From: Actinomycetota bacterium
Lineage (GTDB): Bacteria > Actinomycetota > Actinomycetes > Nanopelagicales > Nanopelagicaceae
Assembly (NCBI GenBank): GCA_009698815.1
Contig: WLPJ01000001.1
Location: 93,567 to 157,566, forward strand
DNA: 64,000 nt
Reading direction: 5' to 3'
The position numbers and the translations under genes are program-made. Numbering within the stretch: position 1 is the first letter of the stretch; every line of letters starts with the position of its first letter. Shown piece by piece: positions 48,662 through 56,986 of the stretch. The notes beneath the pieces are model-generated. The model was not told where the DNA came from and did no database searches. It was given only the letters and a program-made list of their open reading frames with translations.

Positions 48662-49378
48662 ATGTCAGAAGAGAATTCTTCACTCGCCCTCGTTACTGGT
48701 GGAAATCGCGGAATTGGATTAGCGATTGCGCACTCTCTCGCAAAGGCCGGCCATCGCGTTGTAGTTACTTACCGATCTGGTGATGCACCATCGGATTTCC
48801 TTGCGGTGAAGATGGATGTAACTTCCACAGAAAGTGTAGAAGCGGCATTCGCTGAGATTGAAGAGAAATGGGGGACACCGGAAGTTGTCGTAGCTAATGC
48901 TGGAATTACCAAAGATGGATTGGTATTGCGGATGAGCGACGGTGATTTTGAGGATGTAATTAACTCTAATCTGACCGGCGCATTTCGTGTGGCACGTTGC
49001 GCGACTAAAGGGTTACTTAAGTTAAAACGCGGCCGACTAATTTTCATCGGTTCAGTTGTTGGGGGAGTAGGCGCTGCTGGTCAAGTAAATTATGCCGCCA
49101 GCAAATCAGGCCTACTCGGAATGGCGCGCTCCTTCGCGCGCGAGCTCGGTTCGCGAGGAATTACCGCCAATGTTATTGCTCCTGGCTTTGTCGAAACCGA
49201 TATGACTGCGACGTTAGATGAAAAGCGCCGTGAGGAAATTGCCAAGTCAGTTCCACTTGGAAGATTCTGTACTGCAGATGAGATCGCTGACGTGGTGAGA
49301 TTTGTCGCCTCCAAAGAGGCAAGTTATATAACTGGAGCACTAATTCCAGTTGATGGTGGATTAGGAATGGGGCATTAA
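48662..49378 (+). CDS. fabG: 3-oxoacyl-ACP reductase
   Basis: FabG reduces 3-oxoacyl-ACP with NADPH in fatty-acid elongation. The 238-residue short-chain dehydrogenase has the cofactor loop TGGNRGIG at residues 12-19, NAG in VANAGITKDG, the catalytic Ser, Tyr and Lys in GSVVGGVGAAGQVNYAASKSG, and the C-terminal VDGGLGMGH. The order fabG-fabI matches mabA-inhA of mycobacteria. fabI begins two bases after its stop, so the two are coupled. Confidence 0.94.
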   Translation: MSEENSSLALVTGGNRGIGLAIAHSLAKAGHRVVVTYRSGDAPSDFLAVKMDVTSTESVEAAFAEIEEKWGTPEVVVANAGITKDGLVLRMSDGDFEDVINSNLTGAFRVARCATKGLLKLKRGRLIFIGSVVGGVGAAGQVNYAASKSGLLGMARSFARELGSRGITANVIAPGFVETDMTATLDEKRREEIAKSVPLGRFCTADEIADVVRFVASKEASYITGALIPVDGGLGMGH

Positions 49379-49380
49379 TA

Positions 49381-50148
49381 ATGGGAATTTTACAAGGCAA
49401 AAATATTTTGGTAACTGGCGTTCTCACCGATAGTTCAATTGCATTCCACATCGCCAAGATCGCACAGGAGGAAGGTGCGACAGTGCTTCTTTCATCTTAT
49501 GGACGAGTAATGAGTTTGACCACGCGCATTTCAGGTCGCCTACCAAACCCCGCTCCGGTTATTGAACTCGATGTTACAAACCAAGAGCATCTGGACGCTC
49601 TTGCCGACCGCGTGAAAGAGCATGTTCCTCATCTTGATGGCGTCGTTCACTCGATCGGATTCGCACCAGAGGCAGCCCTTGGAGGTAACTTTTTAAATAC
49701 CGCTTGGGAAGATGTCGCCACCGCAGTGCATGTATCTGCTTATTCATTGAAGTCTTTAACTATGGCTACGCGTTCACTCTTTAACGGTGGTGGCTCGGTG
49801 GTCGGTTTAGATTTTGATGCAACGGTTGCTTGGCCAAAGTACGACTGGATGGGCGTTGCTAAGGCAGCGCTGGAATCAACTTCTAGATATCTAGCACGAG
49901 ATTTGGGCGCAGAAAATATTCGAGTAAATCTGGTTGCTGCAGGACCGATCCGCACCATGGCGGCGAAATCAATTCCCGGATTTGATGAATTCGAAAAGGT
50001 TTGGAATGAGAGATCCCCTCTGGAATGGGATGTAACTAATCCTGTACCCGCTGCCCAGGCGGTGGTCGCCCTACTTTCCGATTGGTTCCCGAAAACTACC
50101 GCTGAGATCATCCACGTAGACGGCGGTTTGCATGCCATGGGTGCGTAA
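49381..50148 (+). CDS. fabI: Enoyl-ACP reductase (InhA/FabI type)
   Basis: FabI reduces the trans-2-enoyl-ACP double bond with NADH. The 255-residue protein has the modified cofactor loop VTGVLTDSSIAFHIA, HSIGFAPE, and the catalytic Y-x6-K in YDWMGVAKAALES, close to the mycobacterial InhA pattern. RVNLVAAGPIRTMAAKSIPG follows, and the substrate-loop region is compact. It is the target class of isoniazid and triclosan; sensitivity cannot be judged here. A small ORF overlaps its 3' end. Confidence 0.93.
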   Translation: MGILQGKNILVTGVLTDSSIAFHIAKIAQEEGATVLLSSYGRVMSLTTRISGRLPNPAPVIELDVTNQEHLDALADRVKEHVPHLDGVVHSIGFAPEAALGGNFLNTAWEDVATAVHVSAYSLKSLTMATRSLFNGGGSVVGLDFDATVAWPKYDWMGVAKAALESTSRYLARDLGAENIRVNLVAAGPIRTMAAKSIPGFDEFEKVWNERSPLEWDVTNPVPAAQAVVALLSDWFPKTTAEIIHVDGGLHAMGA

Positions 50149-50326
50149 AGGTAAAGTAACCCCCAGACCAGTGGCAGATCTAGCGCTACTGCAAGAGGAG
50201 CTCACCGCTCCCACCTTCTCGGCCCTAGTAAATACGAAAGTAAATTGGGAGCTGGCTGGTTTGTCGAAAGTAAACGGCCCGCGGGCGCGTTTTTCTTTCC
50301 TTAGCGGTGCGCGATTATTGCGGTAA
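50132..50326 (+). CDS. Possible small ORF between fabI and infC
   Basis: A 64-residue ORF begins inside the last codons of fabI (MPWVRKGKVTPRPVADLALLQEE...) and ends 52 bases before infC. I do not recognise the product. It has no membrane segment and is rich in basic residues at both ends. The ATG has only GGCGG upstream; GTG 50141 is an alternative. The reading frame looks coding-like but lacks family support, and the same DNA could instead be the infC promoter and leader. Confidence 0.28.
   Translation: MPWVRKGKVTPRPVADLALLQEELTAPTFSALVNTKVNWELAGLSKVNGPRARFSFLSGARLLR
50277..50300 (+). terminator. GC palindrome followed by T-rich run before infC
   Basis: GCCCGCGGGC is a perfect ten-base palindrome, followed after three bases by TTTTTCTTT. 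The loop would be very tight, so it is a weak terminator or an attenuator ahead of infC. Confidence 0.3.
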
Positions 50327-50378
50327 AAGCCGGAACTACCTAAGTCAAAAACGGTAGCAAACCAACTAAGGAGAACAA

Positions 50379-50984
50379 ATCACAACTGAACCTCGCATTA
50401 ATGACCGTATCCGCACACCTCAAATTCGTCTTATCGGACACACCGGAGACCAAGTTGGAGTCGTAGATATAGACACGGCGCTACAGATGGCAGATGAAGT
50501 CGGTTTAGATCTCGTAGAGATCGCACCGGATGCAAATCCACCAGTATGCAAAATTATGGACTTCGGTAAATACAAGTACGAAGTTGCTCAAAAAGCCCGT
50601 GAAGCGCGTCAGAACCAGACCCACATTGTGGTGAAGGAAGTGCGATTGACACCAAAGATCGAAAATCACGATTACGAAACAAAACGTAACGCAATCGTGA
50701 AATTCTTAAAGGGTGGCGACAAGGTAAAGATCACGATGAAGTTCCGCGGACGCGAACAAACTCGCCCCGAACTTGGTTTTAAACTTTTACAGCGTCTAGC
50801 AGATGATGTTCAAGAGGTTGCCTTCGTTGAGTTCGCCCCTAAGCAAGAGGGACGAAACATGACAATGGTGCTCGGTCCGACGAAGAAGAAAACTGAGGCG
50901 GTAGCAGAGCAGAAAGCAGCACGAGCTGCTAAAGAGAAAGCTGCACAAGAGGCAGCTGCACTACAGGCAGTTGTAGAAAAGTAA
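50379..50984 (+). CDS. infC: Translation initiation factor IF-3, AUC start codon
   Basis: IF-3 keeps ribosomal subunits apart and checks start codons. The ORF track begins at an internal ATG (50487), which would remove the conserved N-terminal domain. Reading upstream in frame gives [18 protein letters not shown]..., the true N-terminus, beginning at ATC 50379 with AAGGAG five bases before it. No ATG, GTG or TTG is available. The full protein is 201 residues, including [15 protein letters not shown] and the C-terminal domain [18 protein letters not shown] rare start codon lets IF-3 repress its own synthesis, as known in E. coli (AUU). rpmI and rplT follow. Confidence 0.93.
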   Translation: MTTEPRINDRIRTPQIRLIGHTGDQVGVVDIDTALQMADEVGLDLVEIAPDANPPVCKIMDFGKYKYEVAQKAREARQNQTHIVVKEVRLTPKIENHDYETKRNAIVKFLKGGDKVKITMKFRGREQTRPELGFKLLQRLADDVQEVAFVEFAPKQEGRNMTMVLGPTKKKTEAVAEQKAARAAKEKAAQEAAALQAVVEK

Positions 50985-51018
50985 TTTTTACCAAACGAGG
51001 AAGTACAGGAGAAGATAA

Positions 51019-51216
51019 ATGCCAAAGATGAAGACCCACAGTGGCGCGAAGAAGACTTTTCGCGTTACGGGAACAGGAAAGATCATGCATGAGCGTGCCG
51101 GCAAGCGCCACCTTTTGGAGCGCAAGTCATCTCGCGTTACTCGTCGTTTGAGTACAGAACAGTCAGCAAAGCCAACCGTAACCATGACAGCCAAGCGCAT
51201 GCTTGGTCTTAAGTAA
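51019..51216 (+). CDS. rpmI: 50S ribosomal protein L35
   Basis: The 65-residue basic protein matches L35: [21 protein letters not shown], then [17 protein letters not shown] and the C-terminal MLGLK. It lies 34 bases after infC with AGGAGA before the ATG, and 14 bases before rplT, the universal infC-rpmI-rplT order. Confidence 0.96.
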   Translation: MPKMKTHSGAKKTFRVTGTGKIMHERAGKRHLLERKSSRVTRRLSTEQSAKPTVTMTAKRMLGLK

Positions 51217-51230
51217 GGAGTGTGAATTAA

Positions 51231-51590
51231 ATGAGAGTAAAACGTGGAGTTCATGCTGCTAAGAAACGTCGCACAACCCTAGAACGCGCCAGCGGATATC
51301 GCGGACAACGTTCCCGTCTTTTCACAAAGGCGAAGGAGCAAGTTACGCACTCTATGGTCTATGCCTTCAATGACCGTAAAGATAAGAAAGGTGACTTCCG
51401 TCAACTTTGGATTCAACGTATCAACGCCGCAGCGCGTGAAAACGATATGACATACAACCGCTTCATTCAGGGCCTTAAGGCTGCTGGTGTTGAGGTCGAT
51501 CGTCGTGTTCTATCAGATATCGCAACCAATGATCCAGCAACATTTAAGACACTTGTCGATGTTGCTCGCAAGAACCTCGTTAGCGCTTAA
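51231..51590 (+). CDS. rplT: 50S ribosomal protein L20
   Basis: L20 binds 23S rRNA early in large-subunit assembly and in several bacteria represses its own operon. The 119-residue protein has the expected N-terminal [37 protein letters not shown] and C-terminal globular domain [45 protein letters not shown] precedes the ATG. A strong hairpin lies 40-80 bases after the stop, inside the next gene. Confidence 0.96.
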   Translation: MRVKRGVHAAKKRRTTLERASGYRGQRSRLFTKAKEQVTHSMVYAFNDRKDKKGDFRQLWIQRINAAARENDMTYNRFIQGLKAAGVEVDRRVLSDIATNDPATFKTLVDVARKNLVSA

Positions 51591-51620
51591 TTAATATCTA
51601 GCTAACTGCTGAACACTTAG

Positions 51621-52400
51621 ATGATCGAGAGCCTTCACTCGCCGCATATCGCGCGGGTGAAGGCTCTTATCTCATCCCGTGGCAATAAAGAACGTGGCGA
51701 GCACGGTGAATTTATCGCCGAGGGGTTGCAATGTGCTCGTGAAGCCTTGGCCGTAACATCGGGGCCTAAGGTAAAAAATATCTACTTAACCGAAAGCGGT
51801 CTATCACGCATTGAAAGCGCCGGATTAGATACTTCGGGCATCGAAACGATATTGGTCAGCGAGCCGGTAATGGCAGCGATGTCGTCAACAATTACACCCC
51901 AAGGAATTCTCAGCGTATGCGAAATTGGAAGCAGCGATTTCTCAGATCTAAAGCTCAATGGGAAAACCAAGTTAATTTATCTTCATGAAATCCAAGATCC
52001 CGGCAATGCTGGAACAATTCTGCGCAGCGCTGATGCGATGGGTATAGATGCGGTAATAACTTCGCCGGGTAGCGTTGATATGTATTCTCCTAAAGTAGTA
52101 CGCGCCACAGCAGGATCACTCTGGCATGTACCGCTCTATTCGGGCATCACACTTGCAACTATTTCTGCGCAATTTCCGCAGCTGAACAAAATAGCGCTAT
52201 CTGCAAAGGGCAGTACATCACTAACTGATCTCAAAGAATTGGGTGATTGCATTGCGATTTTCGGCAATGAAGCCCGCGGAATAGATACTCTTTTAGATGG
52301 AGAAGTTGTTCAGGTATATATCCCGATGAAAGGTAGCGCTGAAAGTCTCAATCTTTCTGCGGCGGCATCCATTGTTATGTTTTATCTAGCCGCCCTATAA
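51621..52400 (+). CDS. SpoU/TrmH-family RNA 2'-O-methyltransferase
   Basis: The 259-residue protein has an N-terminal substrate-binding part (SPHIARVKALISSRGNKERGEHGEFIAEG) and a SPOUT knotted domain with motif 1 EIQDPGNAGTILRSADAMG, motif 2 IAIFGNEARGI and motif 3 IPMKGSAESLNLSAAASIVMFYL. These enzymes methylate ribose in rRNA or tRNA; genes at this position after rplT are annotated tsnR-like in other actinobacteria. A perfect 11-pair inverted repeat covers codons 3-16. No ribosome-binding site or TANNNT box precedes the ATG. Confidence 0.88.
   Translation: MIESLHSPHIARVKALISSRGNKERGEHGEFIAEGLQCAREALAVTSGPKVKNIYLTESGLSRIESAGLDTSGIETILVSEPVMAAMSSTITPQGILSVCEIGSSDFSDLKLNGKTKLIYLHEIQDPGNAGTILRSADAMGIDAVITSPGSVDMYSPKVVRATAGSLWHVPLYSGITLATISAQFPQLNKIALSAKGSTSLTDLKELGDCIAIFGNEARGIDTLLDGEVVQVYIPMKGSAESLNLSAAASIVMFYLAAL
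51628..51667 (+). repeat. Strong hairpin spanning the first codons of the methyltransferase gene
   Basis: AGAGCCTTCAC (51628-51638) pairs perfectly with GTGAAGGCTCT (51657-51667) around an 18-base loop. TATCTC follows. It may act as the end of the infC-rpmI-rplT transcript or restrain translation of the methyltransferase. Confidence 0.55.
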
Positions 52401-52433
52401 CCAAATATCCCGCATCTCGGAAAGATCACAGGT

Positions 52434-52439
52434 TAGAAT
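52434..52439 (+). promoter_or_regulatory. -10 box TAGAAT before pheS (leaderless candidate)
   Basis: TAGAAT ends six bases before the pheS ATG, with no Shine-Dalgarno and no attenuator or T-box in the 45-base spacer. Confidence 0.45.
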
Positions 52440-52445
52440 TCCCAC

Positions 52446-53453
52446 ATGAATTCGGCAGATGTTCAAACGTGGATAAAAGACGCCGAAAAAGCTTTTTCAC
52501 AGGCTACCGATCTTGAATCGCTAAAAACTGCCCGGCTTGCCCACTTGGGCGATAAGGCCCCGATCTCTTTGGCCAGCCGCTCTTTAGGCTCGCTGGCAGC
52601 AGATGAAAAAGCATCTTCTGGAAAAGTTATTGGTGAGGGTAAAGCGGCTATCGCAGCAGCGTTGCAAAAGGCTACAGATAAATTAGAAGGCGAAAGAGAT
52701 GCCAAGGTTTTGCTGGAAGAAGTTGTAGATATCACCTTGCCCGTAAAACGTTCTCATCGTGGTGGCCTGCATCCAATTACAATAATTAAAAATGAGATTA
52801 GCGATTTCTTCATCGAACAGGGTTACGCGGTTGAAGAAGGTCCAGAACTTGAATCTGGATGGCTTAATTTTGATGCCTTAAATATTCCTCCAGATCACCC
52901 GGCTCGGACGATGCAAGATACTTTCTACATAGAACCAGTTGAATCCGGAATGGTCCTGCGAACCCAAACTTCGCCGGTTCAGATTCGCTCGATGTTAGAA
53001 CATGAACCTCCCATCTACATGATCTGTCCGGGGCGCACATTTAGGGCAGATGAATTAGATGCAACCCATAGCCCAGTTTTCCATCAAGTTGAAGGGTTAG
53101 TCGTTGATAAAGGCATAACCATGGCCCACTTAAAGGGAACACTGGATAATTTTGCACAAGCGATGTTCGGGCCAGATGTAACGACTCGACTTCGACCATC
53201 TTTTTTTCCATTCACTGAGCCAAGTGCCGAAGTTGATATCTTCTTCAATGGTCGTTGGATCGAATGGGGCGGCTGTGGCATGGTCAATCCAAAAGTTCTC
53301 ACCACTTGCGGAATAGATACAGATGTTTACAGTGGATTCGCATTTGGCATGGGTCTAGAGCGCACGTTGATGGTGCGCCATAACATCACAGATATGCATG
53401 ACATTGTGGAAGGCGATCTGCGTTTTACTCGTCAATTTGGGGTTGGTTTATAA
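52446..53453 (+). CDS. pheS: Phenylalanyl-tRNA synthetase, alpha subunit
   Basis: PheS forms the catalytic half of the alpha2-beta2 enzyme that charges tRNA-Phe. The 335-residue protein has an N-terminal coiled-coil (residues 1-90) that contacts tRNA, and the class-II core: HPITIIKNEISDFF, the FDALNIPPDHPARTMQDTFY motif, CPGRTFRADELDATHSPVFHQ, and motif 3 FGMGLERTLMVRHNI. The stop codon is followed at once by the pheT ATG. Confidence 0.96.
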   Translation: MNSADVQTWIKDAEKAFSQATDLESLKTARLAHLGDKAPISLASRSLGSLAADEKASSGKVIGEGKAAIAAALQKATDKLEGERDAKVLLEEVVDITLPVKRSHRGGLHPITIIKNEISDFFIEQGYAVEEGPELESGWLNFDALNIPPDHPARTMQDTFYIEPVESGMVLRTQTSPVQIRSMLEHEPPIYMICPGRTFRADELDATHSPVFHQVEGLVVDKGITMAHLKGTLDNFAQAMFGPDVTTRLRPSFFPFTEPSAEVDIFFNGRWIEWGGCGMVNPKVLTTCGIDTDVYSGFAFGMGLERTLMVRHNITDMHDIVEGDLRFTRQFGVGL

Positions 53454-55910
53454 ATGCGCGCTCCATTGTCATGGCTCAAAGAATTTGTGGAAATTCCTAA
53501 TTCAATCTCTGCAGATCAGATTAGCGATGCGTTAATTCGCGTTGGTTTCGAAGTTGAGGAAATCATCCAAGAAGGCGCTGGATTAACTGGCCCACTGAAA
53601 TTCGGCAAAGTTTTAACAATCGAAGAGATTACAGAGTTTAAAAAGCCTATTCGTTACGTTGGGCTCGACTGCGGAGAGATAGAAACCCGCTACGTTATTT
53701 GTGGAGCCACTAACTTTGAAGTCGGCGACATCATTGTTGCAGCGCTTCCGGGCGCTGTTTTGCCTGGGGATTTTCATATTGCTGCCCGAGATACCTACGG
53801 TAAAACGTCAAACGGAATGATTTGTTCTTCCCGCGAACTTGGTATCGGCGAGGATCATTCAGGCATCATGGTTTTCGCCGAAGGCGATGTAGAAATTGGC
53901 AGTGATGCGATCGCAGCGCTAGAAATCAACGATGTAATTTTCGATATCGCAGTAAACCCAGATCGAGGATATGCCTTAAGTATAAGAGGAATCGCGCGTG
54001 AGATAGCTGGTTCCCTATCTTTGAAATTTACGGATCCAGTTGATGCACTTCGTGGATTGCAGTTCACCGAGACCGGTAAAGGGGTAGTAGCAAAGATTGC
54101 AGATAAAGAGACCGCCTCTGTCTTTTACTTACGAACTATCTCGAATTTTGATCCTGCTGCGAAAGTTCCGATTTGGATGCGCCGGCGAATAGAGAAGATG
54201 GGAATGCGCTCTATTTCCCTAGTCGTTGATATAACGAACTACGTGATGCTCGAACTCGGTCAGCCACTTCATGCCTTTGATAAATCAAAAATTTCAGGTG
54301 GACTAACCATTAAGCGTGCCGGGAAAGCACAGAAATTCATCACCTTAGATGGACAAGAACGAAATTTGGATCCTGATGATTTGATGGTTTGTGATGATAA
54401 GCAACCGCTGGCGCTAGCCGGAACTATGGGTGGCTTATCTTCAGAGATAACCGATACAACAACTGATATTGCACTAGAGGCGGTGCGCTTTGATCCCGTT
54501 TGTGTGGCAAGGAATTCACGCCGCCATAAACTTTCGTCGGAAGCATCACGCAGACTTGAGCGAAGCGTTGACCCATCACTGGCCGAATTTGCCTCGGCAC
54601 GTTTCGTTCAACTGATAACCGCGCATAGCAGCGCCAAGCATGTGGCAACGGTGGTTGATGGTGAACCAAGGTTTTCACCCGTTATAGATCTAGATCCGAC
54701 CTATATTCCAAGACTGCTCGGATTTGATATTGCATGGCCGGAAATCGCGCGAAATCTTCGAATAATTGGCTGCGATGTAGACGATAAAACATTCCAGGTA
54801 GATCCGCCAACGTGGCGCGCTGACCTATTAACTCAATCTGACTTAGCAGAAGAAGTAGCTCGCATGATCGGTTACGAGAAGATTCCATCAATTCTTCCGC
54901 CAAGACCTAAGCACGCCAGCCTTACGCCAACTCAGAAACGGCGTCGCGCGATTGCGAATATGTTGGCTAGCCGTGGATTAGCAGAAGTTCAAAGTTTCCC
55001 ATTCACAAATCAAGAGACCATTGATCAAATGGGTTTTGTTGGCGAACGTGCGGCAACGTATCGAATTGCTAACCCAATGTCGGAAGAAAACCCACTTATG
55101 CGAGTTCATCTCGTTCCCGGATTAATTGAGGTTGCGGCTCGAAATATAAGTCGTGGGGCGAAGGATTTTGCAATCTTTGAGATGGGTTCAATCTTTAGAA
55201 GCGCACAGAAATTAATTCCAGCAGTTTCACCGGGGCTACTCAAGCGGCCCGATGCCAAAATAATCAAGGAGATTTACCAAAGTGTTCCTCCACAAGCTTT
55301 CCATGTTGCAGGTCTCTTAGTTGGAAAGGCAGAAAATGAGGATTGGCAAGGCAAGGCACGTTCTTACACTTGGCAGGATGCAATCGCCTTTGCCGAAGAA
55401 ATCCTTGATCTGTGCAATCTTAAATATTCGGTCAAGCGGTCAGATTTCGCGCCGTGGCATCCGGGGCGGTGTGCTGAGTTAATCGTTGATGGTCGGGCAG
55501 TGGCCCATGCCGGAGAAGTCCACCCCCGCATTTTGGCTAAGTATGGATTGCCAGAACGCAGCGCTGCCTTTGCAGTGGGACTGAGCGCTTTGCCTGATTC
55601 GGATCTAGTAAAGCCAATTCGGGTTGGCACAATGCCGGCTGCGGTTCAAGATGTTGCCTTGATTATTGACAGCAGCGTTAGCGCACAAGATGTGGAAACG
55701 GCGCTGCGTGCCGGTGCGGGCGAACTTTTGGAATCAATCTCGCTCTTTGATCGCTATGACAAGTTAGGCGATGGCAAAATTTCCTTGGCCTTCACGTTGA
55801 CCTTCCGAGCCGAAGATCGCACCTTAACTGGCGCCGAAGTCTCAGAGATGCGCAGCGCAGCGGTCATATCTGCCGAAAAGGCCACTGGAGCAGTCCTGCG
55901 CACAGCCTGA
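53454..55910 (+). CDS. pheT: Phenylalanyl-tRNA synthetase, beta subunit
   Basis: The 818-residue protein has the usual PheT domain order: an N-terminal MRAPLSWLKEFVEIP, an OB-fold tRNA-binding domain (about 40-150), the B3/B4 editing domain that clears Tyr-tRNA-Phe (about 210-390), the B5 domain, a catalytic-like core (EMGSIFRSA...GMAGKA-type region), and a C-terminal anticodon-binding ferredoxin-like domain (TMPAAVQDVALIIDSSVSAQDVETAL...LTFRAEDRTLT). Length is normal. It abuts pheS and is followed by 56 bases holding the arg operator and promoter. Confidence 0.96.
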   Translation: MRAPLSWLKEFVEIPNSISADQISDALIRVGFEVEEIIQEGAGLTGPLKFGKVLTIEEITEFKKPIRYVGLDCGEIETRYVICGATNFEVGDIIVAALPGAVLPGDFHIAARDTYGKTSNGMICSSRELGIGEDHSGIMVFAEGDVEIGSDAIAALEINDVIFDIAVNPDRGYALSIRGIAREIAGSLSLKFTDPVDALRGLQFTETGKGVVAKIADKETASVFYLRTISNFDPAAKVPIWMRRRIEKMGMRSISLVVDITNYVMLELGQPLHAFDKSKISGGLTIKRAGKAQKFITLDGQERNLDPDDLMVCDDKQPLALAGTMGGLSSEITDTTTDIALEAVRFDPVCVARNSRRHKLSSEASRRLERSVDPSLAEFASARFVQLITAHSSAKHVATVVDGEPRFSPVIDLDPTYIPRLLGFDIAWPEIARNLRIIGCDVDDKTFQVDPPTWRADLLTQSDLAEEVARMIGYEKIPSILPPRPKHASLTPTQKRRRAIANMLASRGLAEVQSFPFTNQETIDQMGFVGERAATYRIANPMSEENPLMRVHLVPGLIEVAARNISRGAKDFAIFEMGSIFRSAQKLIPAVSPGLLKRPDAKIIKEIYQSVPPQAFHVAGLLVGKAENEDWQGKARSYTWQDAIAFAEEILDLCNLKYSVKRSDFAPWHPGRCAELIVDGRAVAHAGEVHPRILAKYGLPERSAAFAVGLSALPDSDLVKPIRVGTMPAAVQDVALIIDSSVSAQDVETALRAGAGELLESISLFDRYDKLGDGKISLAFTLTFRAEDRTLTGAEVSEMRSAAVISAEKATGAVLRTA

Positions 55911-55921
55911 AAGATCTCGAC

Positions 55922-55960
55922 TGTATAATTATGCATATATCTGCATAATTATGCTATTAT
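55922..55960 (+). promoter_or_regulatory. Tandem ARG boxes overlapping the argC promoter
   Basis: TGTATAATTATGCA (55922-55935) and TGCATAATTATGCT (55942-55955) are two ARG-box-like palindromes repeated at a 20-base interval, so they face the same side of DNA as an ArgR hexamer requires. GCATAATTATGC in the second is perfectly symmetric. The -10 box TATTAT (55955-55960) touches the second box and ends six bases before the argC ATG, so bound ArgR would block polymerase. Confidence 0.75.
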
Positions 55961-55966
55961 CACGCT

Positions 55967-56986
55967 ATGAAAATCGGAGTCATTGGTGGCAGCGGCTACG
56001 CTGGTGGAGAGTTACTGCGTTTGCTCGCGGGGCACCCGAAGTTCGAAGTCTGCTGTGTCAGTGCACATACGAACGCTGGTGAACTGATCACTTCGGTGCA
56101 TCCGCACCTATCAAATTATGCGACGAGAAAGTTTAGTGAGTTTAAAGCTAGCGATTTTGATTGTTGCGAACTTGTCTTTTTGGCTCTGCCCCACGGTGAA
56201 AGTGCGAAAGTTGTTGCGCAATTAAGGGCAGCGGTAAAGATCGTTGATTTGGGTGCTGATTTCCGTTTGGAAAGCGCCGCTAAGTGGGCACAGTATTACG
56301 GCGGGGACCACGCTGGAACTTGGACATACGGTGCACCTGAATTACCTGGTGCGCGCGAGCAAATTAAGACGTCATCACGGGTAGCAAATCCTGGTTGTTA
56401 CGCGACTGCAATCGCGCTAGGAACCGCACCTGCGGCTGCAATCGCTGATCTATCAGATGTGGTTGTTGTTGCAGCTTCCGGAACAACTGGTGCTGGTCGT
56501 TCTGCAAAAATTAACTTAATCGCAAGTGAAGTTATGGGTTCACTCACCGCCTATAAATTTGGCGGAGTCCACCAACATACTCCCGAAATTGAGGAGTCCT
56601 TGCAGCGTGCCACTGGCTCTAAAGCGCTCATCTCATTTACACCCGTTCTAGCGCCAATGCCCCGAGGTATTTTGGCAACTATCACCATGAAATTAAAAGC
56701 TGGTGTTAAAGAGGAAGAAGTTCGCAAAGTTTATGAAGAGGCCTATTTAAGTGAACCCTTTGTTACGTTGTTCCCGAAGGGGAATATGCCGAAAACTTCT
56801 GCGGTGACTGGCAGCAACATGGTTGCCATGCAGATCGCAGTCGATGGCCACACAAACAGGCTAATCATTAGCGTGGCTATTGATAATTTAGTAAAGGGCG
56901 CGGCCGGCCAAGCTATTCAGAACGCTAATTTAATTTGTGGTTTTGATGAAACTCTTGGTCTAATGCAATTGGGGTTAGGCGTATGA
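55967..56986 (+). CDS. argC: N-acetyl-gamma-glutamyl-phosphate reductase
   Basis: ArgC reduces N-acetylglutamyl phosphate to the semialdehyde with NADPH. The 339-residue protein has the cofactor motif IGVIGGSGYAGGELLRLL, the catalytic cysteine in VANPGCYATAIALG, and the conserved HQHTPEIEE. It heads the arginine operon and its ATG lies six bases after a TATTAT box, with no ribosome-binding site, so the mRNA is probably leaderless. The stop overlaps argJ in ATGA. Confidence 0.96.
   Translation: MKIGVIGGSGYAGGELLRLLAGHPKFEVCCVSAHTNAGELITSVHPHLSNYATRKFSEFKASDFDCCELVFLALPHGESAKVVAQLRAAVKIVDLGADFRLESAAKWAQYYGGDHAGTWTYGAPELPGAREQIKTSSRVANPGCYATAIALGTAPAAAIADLSDVVVVAASGTTGAGRSAKINLIASEVMGSLTAYKFGGVHQHTPEIEESLQRATGSKALISFTPVLAPMPRGILATITMKLKAGVKEEEVRKVYEEAYLSEPFVTLFPKGNMPKTSAVTGSNMVAMQIAVDGHTNRLIISVAIDNLVKGAAGQAIQNANLICGFDETLGLMQLGLGV

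Noticed and set aside
50487-50984. Short infC of 165 residues as given in the ORF track
   Set aside because: It lacks the conserved RINDRIR N-terminal domain, which is encoded directly upstream in frame from ATC 50379.
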